DNA from: CAZWZG01 sp964638245
GTDB taxonomy: Bacteria > Pseudomonadota > Alphaproteobacteria > Rhodobacterales > Rhodobacteraceae
Length of the DNA: 21,986 bases
Direction of reading: 5' to 3'
NCBI GenBank assembly: GCA_964638245.1
Contig: CAZWZG010000038.1
Span: forward strand, 1-21,986
Shown here: positions 7,007 to 14,162 of the stretch, in pieces
How the letters are laid out: each line of letters begins with the position of its first letter
Position numbering within the stretch: position 1 is the stretch's first letter
Notes under the pieces: model-generated
Databases searched by the model: none
Seen by the model: the letters and a program-made list of their open reading frames with translations, nothing else
Told to the model about the DNA's origin: nothing
Position numbers and translations under genes: made by a program

Positions 7007-8331
7007 AGCGCGCGGACTGTTTTCGCAAAAGCGCGCGCCTCGACCGGGGCGGTGCCCAGTTGCGCGCGGGCGTCAAAGATGTCGCTGAGACTCAGGTCCG
7101 GATAGGCCTCTGCTGCCGCATCAGCCAGCGATCCGCCGGTTTCACGGACCTCTGTCGCCAATGCCTTGACCGCCGCTTGCGCCTTGGGGCGGGGCATGGA
7201 TTGGGCCAGTCGGAACGACAGCGCTTCGGCGAAGATCAGGCCGCTGCCGTCGTCAAGGTTGGCCGCCATGCGCTCGGCATTCGGGGTCAGCCCTGCGATC
7301 ATCGGGCCAGTCAGAGCAAGCGCGCGGGCGGTGCCAAGGATCAGCCCCGGCAGGCTCAGCCACTCGGTCATCCACGCCGCGCCGTCGCGTTGTTCGCGAT
7401 GGAGCGCTGCGCCCTGAAGCGCGGTGTTCTGGGCGGCAACGAAGCGGGCGAGGGCAACGATCTGGCTGGGTTCGACCGGGTTGGTTTTTTGCGGCATCGT
7501 TGAGGAACCGCCGGTTGTACCAAGGCGAACCTCTCCCGATGTCGAGTGCGTCAGAAGAAGCAGGTCTTCACCGATCTTGCCGAGGGTTGCGGCGAGGCGG
7601 GTGGCACATGCGGCAAGGCCCGTGATCCCGCTTCGGTCGTTGTGCCACGATGCGCCCGGATCTGCGAGGTCGAGCGCGCGAGCCAGCTCTGCGCGCACCG
7701 CCGCTCCCTTGTCACCCATGACCGAAAGCGTCCCGGCAGCACCACCGAGTGACACGCGTAGCACGCCCTCGCGGACCACTGGCAGTTCGGAGAGCAACCC
7801 GAGCAACGGTCGGCCCCACGCTGCTGACACGGCTCCAAAGGATGTCGGCGTTGCCGCCTGACCATAGGTGCGTGCCGCCATCGGGAGTTCGGCATGGGTG
7901 TCGGCGAGGTCCGCCGTTGCGATCAACACGTCCTTCAGGCGCGCCTCGTAAATCGCGAGGACTTGGCGCAGGCGAAGCGCCAGCCCGGTGTCCGCAATGT
8001 CCTGCGACGTCGCCCCATAATGCGCCCAGGCTGCCGCTTCATCATCGCCCATCGCTTTGCGAAAGGCTTCGACCATGGCGGGGACAGGCACCGCGCTTTT
8101 GGCCGGACCAGGCGCAAGACCGGCGGGGTCGAGCACAACTTCATAGGCCGCCGCCTTGATCGCCTTGCCCGCGTCCGCCGGGATCATGCCCAGACCTGCC
8201 TGCACCTCTGCCAGCGCGCCTTCGACCACCAGCATGGCCCGGATTTCAGCGCTGTCGGTGAACAGCTTGCCGACCTCTGCATCGCCCCAGAGGTCGCCGT
8301 AGAGGGCGCTGCCAAAGGGGCCGTTCGTCAT
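7003..8331 (-). CDS. pcaB: 3-carboxy-cis,cis-muconate cycloisomerase
   Basis: A 442-residue fumarase/aspartase-superfamily enzyme. PcaB lactonises 3-carboxy-cis,cis-muconate, the ring-cleavage product of protocatechuate, to 4-carboxymuconolactone in the cytoplasm. The family signature GGSSTMPQKTNP lies near the middle, with HYGATSQDIADT and SGEVRLGTTG upstream of it; all three fit PcaB better than argininosuccinate or adenylosuccinate lyase. The ATG at 8331 overlaps the BKACE stop as ATGA; an open frame back to 8400 would add an arginine-rich tail and is rejected. Neighbours pobA and pcaD support the call. pcaC and pcaGH, which act on either side of this step, are not in the window. Confidence 0.93.
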   Translation of the reverse strand: MTNGPFGSALYGDLWGDAEVGKLFTDSAEIRAMLVVEGALAEVQAGLGMIPADAGKAIKAAAYEVVLDPAGLAPGPAKSAVPVPAMVEAFRKAMGDDEAAAWAHYGATSQDIADTGLALRLRQVLAIYEARLKDVLIATADLADTHAELPMAARTYGQAATPTSFGAVSAAWGRPLLGLLSELPVVREGVLRVSLGGAAGTLSVMGDKGAAVRAELARALDLADPGASWHNDRSGITGLAACATRLAATLGKIGEDLLLLTHSTSGEVRLGTTGGSSTMPQKTNPVEPSQIVALARFVAAQNTALQGAALHREQRDGAAWMTEWLSLPGLILGTARALALTGPMIAGLTPNAERMAANLDDGSGLIFAEALSFRLAQSMPRPKAQAAVKALATEVRETGGSLADAAAEAYPDLSLSDIFDARAQLGTAPVEARAFAKTVRAL

Positions 8332-9158
8332 GCGGCGCGCAATCCGAGGATTTGTCTTGCCTGATGAACGTCGGCGACGGGGCGTTCGTATTTCTCGCAC
8401 AGGTCCGTGACGCGTTTCACAAGGTAAGCGTTCGAAGAGGCGAGCGTGTCCTTGTCGAGCCGGATGTTATCCTCAAGCCCCGTGCGGGCATGACCGCCCT
8501 TGGAGACGCACCATTCGTTCAGCACGATCTGGCCCGGTCCGATCCCGGCGGCGCACCATTCGGCGTCCGGCATGCGGGATTTCACAAGCTGGACGTAGAA
8601 ATCGAACACCTCTTCATCTACGGGCATCGAATTTTTCACGCCCATAACGAACTGGACGTACAGTGGCCCTTCGAGCCGCCCGTCATCGAGCATCCGCTTT
8701 GCGTGCATGATGTGACCCAGATCGAACGCTTCGATCTCGGGTTTGACGTGATGGGTCTTCATCTCGGCTGCCAGCCAGTCGACCAGATCGGGCGGGTTTT
8801 CATACACGCGGGTCGGGAAGTTATTGGACCCAACCGTCAGGGACGCCATGTCCGGGGAAAGCGGAAGCATACCGCCGCGTTCCTGTCCAGCTCCCGAGCG
8901 TCCGCCCGTTGAAAGCTGTACGATCATGCCCGGGCAGTGTTTTTCGATGCCTTCCTTCAGACGCGCGAATTTCTCGGGATCCGAGGACGGCGATTGATCC
9001 GCGTTGCGCACATGGCAATGGGCGATGGTCGCACCGGCTTCGAAGGCCTCGTGGGTTGATTCCACTTGCTCGTCGATGGTCACGGGGATGGCGGGGTTGT
9101 GTTCCTTGCGGCCAATCGATCCGGTGATCGCGACGCAGATGATGCAGGGTTTGGTCAT
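8328..9158 (-). CDS. BKACE-family (DUF849) beta-keto acid cleavage enzyme
   Basis: A 276-residue zinc TIM-barrel enzyme related to 3-keto-5-aminohexanoate cleavage enzyme (Kce). The family condenses a beta-keto acid with acetyl-CoA, giving acetoacetate and a new acyl-CoA. Zinc ligands H47 and H49 (HCHVR) and E229, the base D230 and R225 (GGHARTGLEDNI) are present, as is QLSTGG (81-86). The residue equal to Kce Glu14, which as I recall contacts the substrate amine, is isoleucine (AITGSIGR), so an amine-bearing substrate is unlikely. Lying between pcaD and pcaB, its probable substrate is 3-oxoadipate, giving succinyl-CoA plus acetoacetate; this is inference. AAGGAG lies five bases before the ATG. 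It starts 22 bp behind pcaD and its stop overlaps the pcaB start. Confidence 0.9.
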   Translation of the reverse strand: MTKPCIICVAITGSIGRKEHNPAIPVTIDEQVESTHEAFEAGATIAHCHVRNADQSPSSDPEKFARLKEGIEKHCPGMIVQLSTGGRSGAGQERGGMLPLSPDMASLTVGSNNFPTRVYENPPDLVDWLAAEMKTHHVKPEIEAFDLGHIMHAKRMLDDGRLEGPLYVQFVMGVKNSMPVDEEVFDFYVQLVKSRMPDAEWCAAGIGPGQIVLNEWCVSKGGHARTGLEDNIRLDKDTLASSNAYLVKRVTDLCEKYERPVADVHQARQILGLRAA

Positions 9159-9180
9159 GACCGCTCCTTGTCCGGGTCGC

Positions 9181-9969
9181 CTAGAGATGCCCGGTTTCCG
9201 TCAGAAATCCAATCAGAAGATCGGCGTAAGCCTTGGGGTGTTCGATATGCGGCAAATGCCCCCCACCCCGGATCAGTTCGAAGCGCGCGCCGGGCACAAG
9301 CTCAGCCGTTTCGCGGACCAGATCGGGTGGCGTTGCGCCATCCTCGCTCCCGGCGATGGCCAGAACGGGGATCGTCAAGCTGGCGGTCGTAGCCATGAAA
9401 TCCGTGCCAGCGATGGCCGCACAGCATCCGGCATAGCCCTGATCCGGCTGACGCTCGACCATGTTACGCCATGGCGGCAGGTCGGCAGAGGTGAGAAAGG
9501 ACTTGGAGAACCAGCGTTGCAAGATGCCTTCGGAGATGGAGGCGATGCCGCCCGTATCCACGGCCGCCACGCGATCATGCCACATCTCCATTGTGCCGAT
9601 CTTGGCGGCGGTGTTGGACAGGACCATCGCCTTGATCAGGTCGGGGCGCTTCACGGCAAGGCCTTGTGCGATCAGACCGCCGATCGAAAGGCCGACGAAC
9701 ATCACATCACGCAGCCCCAGATGATCGATAAGCTGTTCTGCGTCCGTCACCAGCGCGCCCATGGCATAGGGCGCAGGCGGGCATTCGGTCAGGCCGTGCC
9801 CGCGCTTATCGTAGCGGACGATGCGAAGCCCTTCAGGAAGGAACGGCAGGATCGGTTCCCACATCCGCAGGTCGGTGCCGAGCGAGTTGGCAAAGACCAC
9901 TGCAGGTCCGTCGCGCGGCCCATCATCCCGATAGTGGACGTCCAGATCGTTGAGCCGTGCTGTCTTCAA
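9181..9969 (-). CDS. pcaD: 3-oxoadipate enol-lactonase
   Basis: A 262-residue alpha/beta hydrolase. PcaD hydrolyses 3-oxoadipate enol-lactone to 3-oxoadipate. The catalytic triad is visible: S95 in GLSIGG, D210 in GSEDGATP and H238 in GGGHLPHIEHP; the oxyanion region is FANSLGTDLRMW. The start is taken as TTG at 9969, which overlaps the pobA stop as TTGA and gives the normal family length. A reading frame that extends to 10110 would add 47 residues inside pobA with no resemblance to the family. The gene follows pobA and precedes the BKACE gene by 22 bp. Its product would be the substrate proposed for the BKACE. Confidence 0.93.
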   Translation of the reverse strand: MKTARLNDLDVHYRDDGPRDGPAVVFANSLGTDLRMWEPILPFLPEGLRIVRYDKRGHGLTECPPAPYAMGALVTDAEQLIDHLGLRDVMFVGLSIGGLIAQGLAVKRPDLIKAMVLSNTAAKIGTMEMWHDRVAAVDTGGIASISEGILQRWFSKSFLTSADLPPWRNMVERQPDQGYAGCCAAIAGTDFMATTASLTIPVLAIAGSEDGATPPDLVRETAELVPGARFELIRGGGHLPHIEHPKAYADLLIGFLTETGHL

Positions 9970-11138
9970 TAGGGCACCCCGATGTATTGCTCGGCCAGGC
10001 TGGTCTGGGCCGCTTTTGAGCTTTCCAGATAGGCCAGCTCGCTGACCTGCAGTTTGTATTCGAACGGCGACTGGTCCGGGAAGCGGTGCATGGTGGTCGT
10101 GAACCACCACGAGAATCGGATCGCCTTCCAGACCCGCGCCAGCGCCCTATCGGAATACCCCTCAATCGCCGTCTGGTCATCCCCATAGTAGGCGATGAGC
10201 GCTTCTGACAGGTAATGCACGTCGCTGAAGGCAAGGTTCAGGCCCTTGGCGCCGGTGGGTGGCACGATGTGCGCGGCGTCGCCGACAAGGAACAGCCGGC
10301 CCCATTTCATTGGCTCGGCCACGAAGGATCGTAGCGGGGCGATGGATTTCTCGATGGATGGTCCTGTGACGAGTGTGTCGGCGGCATCCTCAGGCAAGCG
10401 ACGTCGGAGTTCGTCCCAGAACGCGTCGTCGGTCCATTTCTCGATTGGGTCGTCGACGGGGGCCTGCACGTAGTAGCGCGAGAGCATCTCGTTGCGCATG
10501 GAGGCGAGCGCGAAGCCGCGTTCGTGGTTGGCATAGATCAGTTCGTGGCTAACCGGGGGTGTTTCGCTGAGAACGCCGAGCCAACCGAAGGGATAGACCC
10601 GCTCGAATTCTTTCAGAACGGTGTTCGGTATCGTCTTGCGGCTAACGCCGTGGAAGCCGTCGCAACCGGCGACGAAGTCGCAATCGATGCGCTGTTCGTT
10701 GCCGTCGGCATCGGTGTAGAGGACATGGGGGTTGTCGGTGTAGACGTCTTTTGGCGTGACACCATCCACGCCGTGAATGATGGTTCCGCCCATGGCGTCG
10801 CGCGCGTCGTAAAGGTCTTCGGTCACTTGCGTCTGGCCGTAGACCATCACTGAGGATCCGGTGAGCTCCTTGAAATCGATCCGGAAAGATCGGTTTTCGG
10901 CAGCCAGCAGTGTTCCGTCATGGACATAGCCTTCGCTATCCATGCGCTCGCCAACGCCCGCGGCGCGCAGCATGTTCGTGCTGTGGCTTTCAAGGACACC
11001 GGCGCGGATTCTGGACAGCACATAGTCGCGCGAACGGCGTTCCAGAACGATCGTATCCACCCCCGCACGGTGCAGAATTTGCGATAGCAAGAGTCCCGAT
11101 GGCCCCCCGCCAATGATGCAGACTTGCGTGCGTGCCAT
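9966..11138 (-). CDS. pobA: 4-hydroxybenzoate 3-monooxygenase
   Basis: A 390-residue class A flavoprotein hydroxylase that turns 4-hydroxybenzoate into protocatechuate with FAD, NAD(P)H and oxygen. It shows the FAD loop GGGPSG (10-15), the pair R34/Y39 with RIRAGVLE (43-50) as in Pseudomonas PobA, the DG motif GCDGFHGVSR and the GD motif GDAAHIVPPTGAKGLNLAFSD. SRYYVQAP matches the substrate-binding strand. Length is that of the family (about 390). The ATG at 11138 has GGGAGGA eight bases upstream, but that ribosome-binding site is one arm of a perfect hairpin. It is the first gene of the aromatic unit; no PobR- or PcaQ-like regulator gene is nearby. Substrate call is strong. Confidence 0.96.
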   Translation of the reverse strand: MARTQVCIIGGGPSGLLLSQILHRAGVDTIVLERRSRDYVLSRIRAGVLESHSTNMLRAAGVGERMDSEGYVHDGTLLAAENRSFRIDFKELTGSSVMVYGQTQVTEDLYDARDAMGGTIIHGVDGVTPKDVYTDNPHVLYTDADGNEQRIDCDFVAGCDGFHGVSRKTIPNTVLKEFERVYPFGWLGVLSETPPVSHELIYANHERGFALASMRNEMLSRYYVQAPVDDPIEKWTDDAFWDELRRRLPEDAADTLVTGPSIEKSIAPLRSFVAEPMKWGRLFLVGDAAHIVPPTGAKGLNLAFSDVHYLSEALIAYYGDDQTAIEGYSDRALARVWKAIRFSWWFTTTMHRFPDQSPFEYKLQVSELAYLESSKAAQTSLAEQYIGVPY

Positions 11139-11146
11139 GAGTGACG

Positions 11147-11168
11147 TCCTCCCAAACGCTGGGGAGGA
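11147..11168 (-). promoter_or_regulatory. hairpin sequestering the pobA ribosome-binding site
   Basis: On the minus strand TCCTCCC (11168-11162), an eight-base loop and GGGAGGA (11153-11147) form a perfect seven-base stem. The second arm is the whole Shine-Dalgarno sequence of pobA, eight bases before its ATG. In a transcript reading through from the upstream gene the site would be paired. If transcription starts at the candidate local promoter, the start point would fall near the loop and leave the site free. The pairing is seen directly; the regulatory role is inference. Confidence 0.45.
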
Positions 11169-11195
11169 TATTAGTTGGCACTGTCAATTATTCAA
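11168..11195 (-). promoter_or_regulatory. candidate pobA promoter with operator-like palindrome
   Basis: In the 53-bp gap before pobA, TTGAAT (11195-11190, minus strand) and TAATAT (11173-11168) stand 16 bp apart and resemble -35 and -10 boxes. Between them lies TTGACAGTGCCAA (11187-11175), an inverted repeat with one mismatched pair around a central base. This position suits a regulator such as a PobR- or IclR-type protein. It does not match the PcaQ consensus as I remember it. No experimental support. Confidence 0.35.
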
Positions 11196-12382
11196 TCATA
11201 AAGTGCGAGATGCGCCATGATCTGACCGTGGTCGGAGGCGAGCTTGTTGTAGGGCGCCTCGGGGTGCGAGCCGTCGGTCAGGTGGTCGTTCAAGACGCTG
11301 AAATACTCCATTTCGCCGAGCCGTCCGGTATAGTCGCCGTCGAAATGGCGCGACAGATAGATCTGGTCGATGGACTCGAACACGCCTCCAAAAGCGGAGG
11401 TAAAGATCATGTCGCGCGCCGATTTCTTGACGAACATCTTCTCGGCAGAGCGCAGGCGCGCCCGGTCCACGGCCTCGGTGATCTGCTCATTCTCCTCGCG
11501 CGAGTAGCGGTCATTCGCGGCCTTGGCATCGTGTCGCCGCATCCACGCGTAGTTCTTGAAGGGTCGTTCGCCCGAGATGATTTCCGAGGACACTGCATGC
11601 TCGCCATCGTTGAAGTCGCCCGTGACGATCACTGGGTTCCCGGCATCCAGTTCGGCCACGATCGCCCGGCGCAGCACCCACGCTTCGGCCATCCGACGCA
11701 CGGCCGCGCGCAGGGCGCCCATGGCGCGACCTACCGGATCGTAGTCGGTCAAGTCGACCTCGGGTGCGAACGGTTCGCCGGGCGGAGTCATGTATTCGCC
11801 CAGCTTGGATTTCAGATGGCAGGTGAAGACGGTGACCACACGGCCCCCTACGGGTACGCGCACCTTCAGGATCGGGCGGGACAGGCGGGAGAGGCGATAG
11901 GAGCCGCCATCCGCGCCGCCAAGCTCCTTGAACGGGATCTGGATGGCGGGGTTGATGTCCTGAATGATCTCCGGCTCGCCGACGATCCCCAGTCGCGACA
12001 GGATCGCCACTCCGGGTCGGCGTTCGCCCGGCCCGCCGTCATTTGCATTGGGCGCAAAGGCCAGCGTGGCATTGGTGTAGGGCGTGTAGGCCAGTTTTCG
12101 AAAGATCGCCTTTTTGTGGTAGCGCTTTGAGCGGTTCGGGATCACCGCATCGTTTGCCTCGATCCCGCGCGCATCCGCCTCCTTGATGACGGCTTTGAGC
12201 GCGTCTTCTTCGAAGATCTCCTGAAAACAGACGATATCGGCATCCATTGTCAGAACCTGATCGGCGAGCCAGTCTTCCTTCCACGCGTATTCCTCGGGCG
12301 TGTACTTCTCAAAGCGGTAGTACTCTTTGTCCGGCCCGATCAGGTTTTTGACGTTGAAGCTGGAGATCGTGAAACGGGTCAT
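11192..12382 (-). CDS. endonuclease/exonuclease/phosphatase-family protein
   Basis: A 396-residue metal-dependent hydrolase of the DNase I/exonuclease III/phosphatase fold. The family residues are in order: N10 in SFNVKNL, E55 in CFQEI, H189 in CHLKSK, D256 and N258 in VTGDFND, D339 in IDQIYLS, and S383-D384-H385 near the C-terminus. There is no signal peptide or membrane segment. Such proteins cleave nucleic acids or phosphodiester/phosphomonoester compounds; the sequence does not say which. The ATG overlaps the stop of the PLP-enzyme gene as ATGA, so the two are probably translated together. Its stop codon lies inside the candidate pobA promoter. Its role beside a dehalogenase and an amino-acid dehydratase is unclear. 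Confidence 0.82.
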   Translation of the reverse strand: MTRFTISSFNVKNLIGPDKEYYRFEKYTPEEYAWKEDWLADQVLTMDADIVCFQEIFEEDALKAVIKEADARGIEANDAVIPNRSKRYHKKAIFRKLAYTPYTNATLAFAPNANDGGPGERRPGVAILSRLGIVGEPEIIQDINPAIQIPFKELGGADGGSYRLSRLSRPILKVRVPVGGRVVTVFTCHLKSKLGEYMTPPGEPFAPEVDLTDYDPVGRAMGALRAAVRRMAEAWVLRRAIVAELDAGNPVIVTGDFNDGEHAVSSEIISGERPFKNYAWMRRHDAKAANDRYSREENEQITEAVDRARLRSAEKMFVKKSARDMIFTSAFGGVFESIDQIYLSRHFDGDYTGRLGEMEYFSVLNDHLTDGSHPEAPYNKLASDHGQIMAHLALYD

Positions 12383-13338
12383 GCGCGGTCCAATGCTTGT
12401 CTGAAAATATCGGGATCGACGTTGCCGCCGCTGGCAACTGCGATCACGGCATCCCCGGTTCCGGCCTTGAGCGCGGCGGCCAGTCCAACGGCGCCGCCCG
12501 GTTCAAGCACGATGCGCAGATGGCGGAAAGCGACGGACATTGCGTTGAGCGCCTCGTTATCGGTGACGACCACACCCGCCCCGCAAAGCCGATGCATGAT
12601 CGGAAAGGTCAGTTCGCCCGGGCTTGGTGTGACGATGGCGTCGCAGATCGAGCCAGCCTGGCGGTTGTTGGTTTGACGGGCACCAGCCTCCAGCGAGCGG
12701 ATCACGTCGTCAAAGCCTTCTGGTTCCACGGGGCGAGCCTTCAGGCCCGGTGCGCGCGCCTCAAGTGCCAGTGCGACGCCTGAGGTTAGGCCGCCACCCC
12801 CGCAACAAACAAAAACGTCGGCTTCATCAACGCCCGCCTCGGCGGCTTGCGCAGCGATTTCCAAACCTGTCGTCCCTTGTCCCGCGATCACTTCGGGTTC
12901 GTCATAGGGTCGAACGAGGGTGAGGCCTTGTTCCTTGGCCAGAGCGGTTCCGATATCCTCGCGGCTTTCGGTTTCGCGGTCGTAGGGTACAACAGTCCCG
13001 CCCAACGCTTTGACATTGGCCACCTTGGAAGCCGGAGCATCCGCGGGCATCACGATGGTCGCGGGCACACCGAACTGCTTGGCGGCCAATGCGATGCCTT
13101 GGGCGTGGTTGCCGCTGGAATAGGCCAGAATGCCTTTGGCGCGTGTCTCTTCATCCATCGCTGACAGGGCCGAGCGCGCGCCGCGATACTTGAACGACCC
13201 AGTCCATTGCAGGCTTTCGGCCTTCACAAGCACCCGTCGTCCTGCCAGCGCGTTTAACCCCGGCGCTTCTAGCAGAGGCGTAACGCGTGCGTGCCCCTTG
13301 ATCCGTTCTGCCGCCGCTTCGATCCGTCCAATGTCCAT
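12379..13338 (-). CDS. threonine/serine dehydratase-like PLP enzyme
   Basis: A 319-residue fold-type II PLP enzyme, as in serine/threonine dehydratase and serine racemase, which remove water and ammonia from hydroxy amino acids. PLP lysine K50 lies in GSFKYRGA; SSGNHAQG (74-81) and the phosphate-binding CGGGGLTSG (179-187) are present. There is no C-terminal ACT domain, so it is the catabolic or racemase-like short form, about 320 residues. The ATG at 13338 is chosen because GGAGG lies seven bases upstream and the start shares one base with the preceding TAA (TAATG); an ATG six codons earlier is possible. Substrate could be threonine, serine or 3-hydroxyaspartate. Confidence 0.9.
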   Translation of the reverse strand: MDIGRIEAAAERIKGHARVTPLLEAPGLNALAGRRVLVKAESLQWTGSFKYRGARSALSAMDEETRAKGILAYSSGNHAQGIALAAKQFGVPATIVMPADAPASKVANVKALGGTVVPYDRETESREDIGTALAKEQGLTLVRPYDEPEVIAGQGTTGLEIAAQAAEAGVDEADVFVCCGGGGLTSGVALALEARAPGLKARPVEPEGFDDVIRSLEAGARQTNNRQAGSICDAIVTPSPGELTFPIMHRLCGAGVVVTDNEALNAMSVAFRHLRIVLEPGGAVGLAAALKAGTGDAVIAVASGGNVDPDIFRQALDRA

Positions 13339-14162
13339 TAAAGGGCCTCCAGCCATCTCGTGATTGCCGCCACCGCTGCGGGCTCGTCCAGAAACGGCAC
13401 ATGTCCGCGATCGGGCACTTCGGCGACGATCATGTCGGGTCGGCGCTCTTGCATTCCCGTGACCGTCGCAGCGCTTAAAAGATTGGACCCGGCCCCGCGG
13501 ATCACGCCAAGGGGAATGTCACCGATCAGATCGAAAAGCGGCCAACCGTCGGGCACGTCTGAGGCCAGCGCTTTCAGAACGCCGTCGCGCAAGGCCGGGT
13601 CGTAGGACAGGTCCATCCCGTCCGGCGTTTCGATATATTGATGACGCGCCTCGCTTAGCCAGCGTTCACGGGGGACATTTGTGAAGCCCTCGAAAGTGTT
13701 TTCAAGAATTGTGGCCATGTCTTCATGGGTCTGGGCCGTGGGCCGCACGCCAATGTAATCGCCGATGGACTGTAGCCCGGCCAGTTCCAGTACCGGTCCG
13801 ATGTCATTCAGCATCAGACCGTTGATCCGGTCCGGCACCGCCGCCGCCAGCCCGATCCCGATCAGCCCGCCCCGCGACGTCCCAAGAATCGCCGCCGCGC
13901 TGATCCCAAGGTGATCGAGGAGCGCCAACGCGTCGCCGCCTTCGTTCTGGATCGTGTAGGTCTCGGCATCGGCCCACGCCGACCGACCGCGCCCGCGGTA
14001 GTCCATCGCAATCATGCGCGTGCCCGCCAGCGTCGGTCGAACGTAGGTGAAATCACGCGTCGTCCGGGTCAACCCGGCGAGACACAGGACAGGCAGACCG
14101 TTCGGGTCGCCGTGCTCCTCGAAGTAGAGCCGCGTGCCGTCGGGTGCGTTGAACTCTGCCAT
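13338..14162 (-). CDS. alpha/beta hydrolase
   Basis: A 274-residue soluble alpha/beta hydrolase of the MhpC/PcaD-like group. The nucleophile is S96 in GTSRGG, the base H254 in DRGHVPFLDEP, and the oxyanion region LCLAGLTRTTRDF. At the usual acid position the motif reads GAGSNLLS, with Asn227 where relatives normally carry aspartate; D120 in LNDIGP, at the end of the sixth strand, could act instead. The ATG shares one base with the dehalogenase stop (TGATG), fixing the start; an open frame back to 14306 would only overlap that gene. Substrate unknown; an ester or lactone tied to the dehalogenase product is a guess. Confidence 0.88.
   Translation of the reverse strand: MAEFNAPDGTRLYFEEHGDPNGLPVLCLAGLTRTTRDFTYVRPTLAGTRMIAMDYRGRGRSAWADAETYTIQNEGGDALALLDHLGISAAAILGTSRGGLIGIGLAAAVPDRINGLMLNDIGPVLELAGLQSIGDYIGVRPTAQTHEDMATILENTFEGFTNVPRERWLSEARHQYIETPDGMDLSYDPALRDGVLKALASDVPDGWPLFDLIGDIPLGVIRGAGSNLLSAATVTGMQERRPDMIVAEVPDRGHVPFLDEPAAVAAITRWLEAL

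Noticed and set aside
9004..9972. Plus-strand open frame of 322 codons
   Set aside because: Antisense to pcaD and the BKACE gene, both with clear catalytic motifs; no family resemblance.
11141..12130. Plus-strand open frame of 329 codons
   Set aside because: Antisense to the endonuclease/exonuclease/phosphatase-fold gene; no recognisable motif.
12379..13338. Hydroxyectoine utilisation dehydratase EutB
   Set aside because: The fold fits, but no ectoine utilisation genes are nearby.
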